Source: Rhynchopus euleeides (lineage: Eukaryota > Euglenozoa > Diplonemea > Diplonemida > Diplonemidae). Taken from it: DNA of 64,000 nucleotides. Shown piece after piece: positions 63,228 to 64,000 of the stretch. The notes under the pieces were generated by a model, which saw only the letters and a list, made by a program, of their open reading frames with translations, was not told where the DNA came from and ran no database searches. How positions within the stretch are numbered: position 1 is the stretch's first letter; every line of letters begins with the position of its first letter. The stretch spans positions 2,108,001-2,172,000 of the forward strand of contig OY723270.1 in the NCBI GenBank assembly GCA_963210315.1. The letters run 5' to 3'. Made by a program: the position numbers and the translations under genes.

Positions 63228-64000
63228 TTTTTTTACGCACACGACTTTCGCGCGGAAAGTGTCATTCAGCTCTGCCAAACGTGCTCTACACACCACCCCC
63301 TTCATCAGGCAAGTGGGTTTGTAAGTGTGTGTGGAAGCGTCAACGCGCATTTATTTTTAGTGAGAAGAGTCAGAAGCAGCGAAAAGGGACGAGCGGAGCC
63401 GCCAAAGCGCGTGAACAAAAGCAGCGGGGACGCGTGTGTTTTACAGGACCGCCAAAGCGCGTGAACAAAAGCGGCGGGGACGCGTGTGTTTTACAGGAGC
63501 AGCGGGGTGAAGGAACAGCGGTGGTGAAGGACAGCAGAGCGGGTGTGTTTTGAAGGGCCGCCAAAGCGCGTGAACAAAAGCAGCGGGGACGCGTGTGTTT
63601 TACAGGAGCAGCGGGGTGAAGGACCAGCGGTGGTGAAGGACAGCAGAGCGGGTGTGTTTTGAAGGACCGCCAAAGCGCGTGAACAAAAGCAGCGGGGACG
63701 CGTGTGTTTTACAGGAGCAGCGGGGTGAAGGAACAGCGGTGGTGAAGGACAGCAGAGCGGGTGTGTTTTGAAGGGCCGCCAATGCGCGTGAGCAAAAGCA
63801 GCGGGGACGCGTGTGTTTTACAGGAGCAGCGGGGTGAAGGACCAGCGGTGGTGACGGACAGCAGAGCGTGTGTGTTTTACAGGGGCGCCAAAGCGCGTGA
63901 ACAAAAGCAGCGGGGTGACGGATCAGCGGGTGTGAAGGACAGCTAGAGGCGTACGACAAGCAGAGTAGTGAGGAAAGATGGACGTCGACTGGGCTTTGGT
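63228..64000 (+). mobile_element. Second YR retrotransposon copy, 5' part, cut by the window end
   Basis: A1 (63228-63346) with the same core, a shorter and differently composed leader repeat array (63390-63945), then the Gag start at 63978 identical to 58947. The leader mixes a short unit ending GGGACGCGTGTGTTTTACAG with the longer 81-bp type, unlike the first copy. Confidence 0.85.

Noticed and set aside
1..64000. tRNA and rRNA genes
   Set aside because: I looked for B-box text (GGTTCGANNCC) and conserved rRNA segments by eye and found only chance matches in coding DNA, such as near 4650. A covariance-model scan would be needed to exclude them fully.

Overview
The window is nuclear DNA of a microbial eukaryote. 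Host genes are few, GC-rich in coding sequence, and some are split by short spliceosomal introns: every junction I could place starts GTATG and ends CAG. There are no bacterial operons. The gene set (a CLP1 mRNA-processing factor, a MAPEG membrane enzyme, a multi-PAS signalling protein, ubiquitin-like/jacalin and ubiquitin-like/DUF4116 proteins, a secreted beta-propeller protein) fits a free-living protist. The main retrotransposon carries its tyrosine recombinase upstream of reverse transcriptase, an order known from VIPER/TATE elements of kinetoplastids. That makes a euglenozoan (for example diplonemid) source conceivable, but I cannot prove the lineage.

Layout: 0.3-18.7 kb is the gene-rich left part: a hypothetical ORF, the UBL-jacalin gene, the WD40/TPAP secreted protein, a decayed jacalin pseudogene inside a duplicated segment, the UBL-DUF4116 gene, a membrane protein with one intron, and a four-exon PAS protein. 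From 18.7 to 52.3 kb I find no convincing host gene. This is a repeat landscape: short DNA transposons with precise 3-bp target duplications, TAA-flanked elements, transposase remnants, a 3.7-kb minisatellite with higher-order structure, several large inverted repeats, and solo remnants of tyrosine-recombinase (YR) retroelements. Host genes resume at 53.2-57.2 kb with CLP1 (six exons) and MAPEG.

From 57.4 kb to the end lies a complete YR retrotransposon, followed at once by the 5' part of a second copy cut by the window edge. It consists of a split direct repeat, a leader of 81-bp tandem repeats, Gag with zinc finger and coiled coil, YR, RT-RNase H, and B1-A2-B2 repeats. Both copies sit in oligo-T runs of an older repeat that itself looks like a solo YR-element remnant. 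Related solo remnants elsewhere share a small palindromic core (GAAGCG followed by TCAACGCA), the likely crossover site. This nested YR-element system is the main discovery candidate. A parvovirus-ITR-like T-shaped palindrome at 51.9 kb is the most striking single structure.
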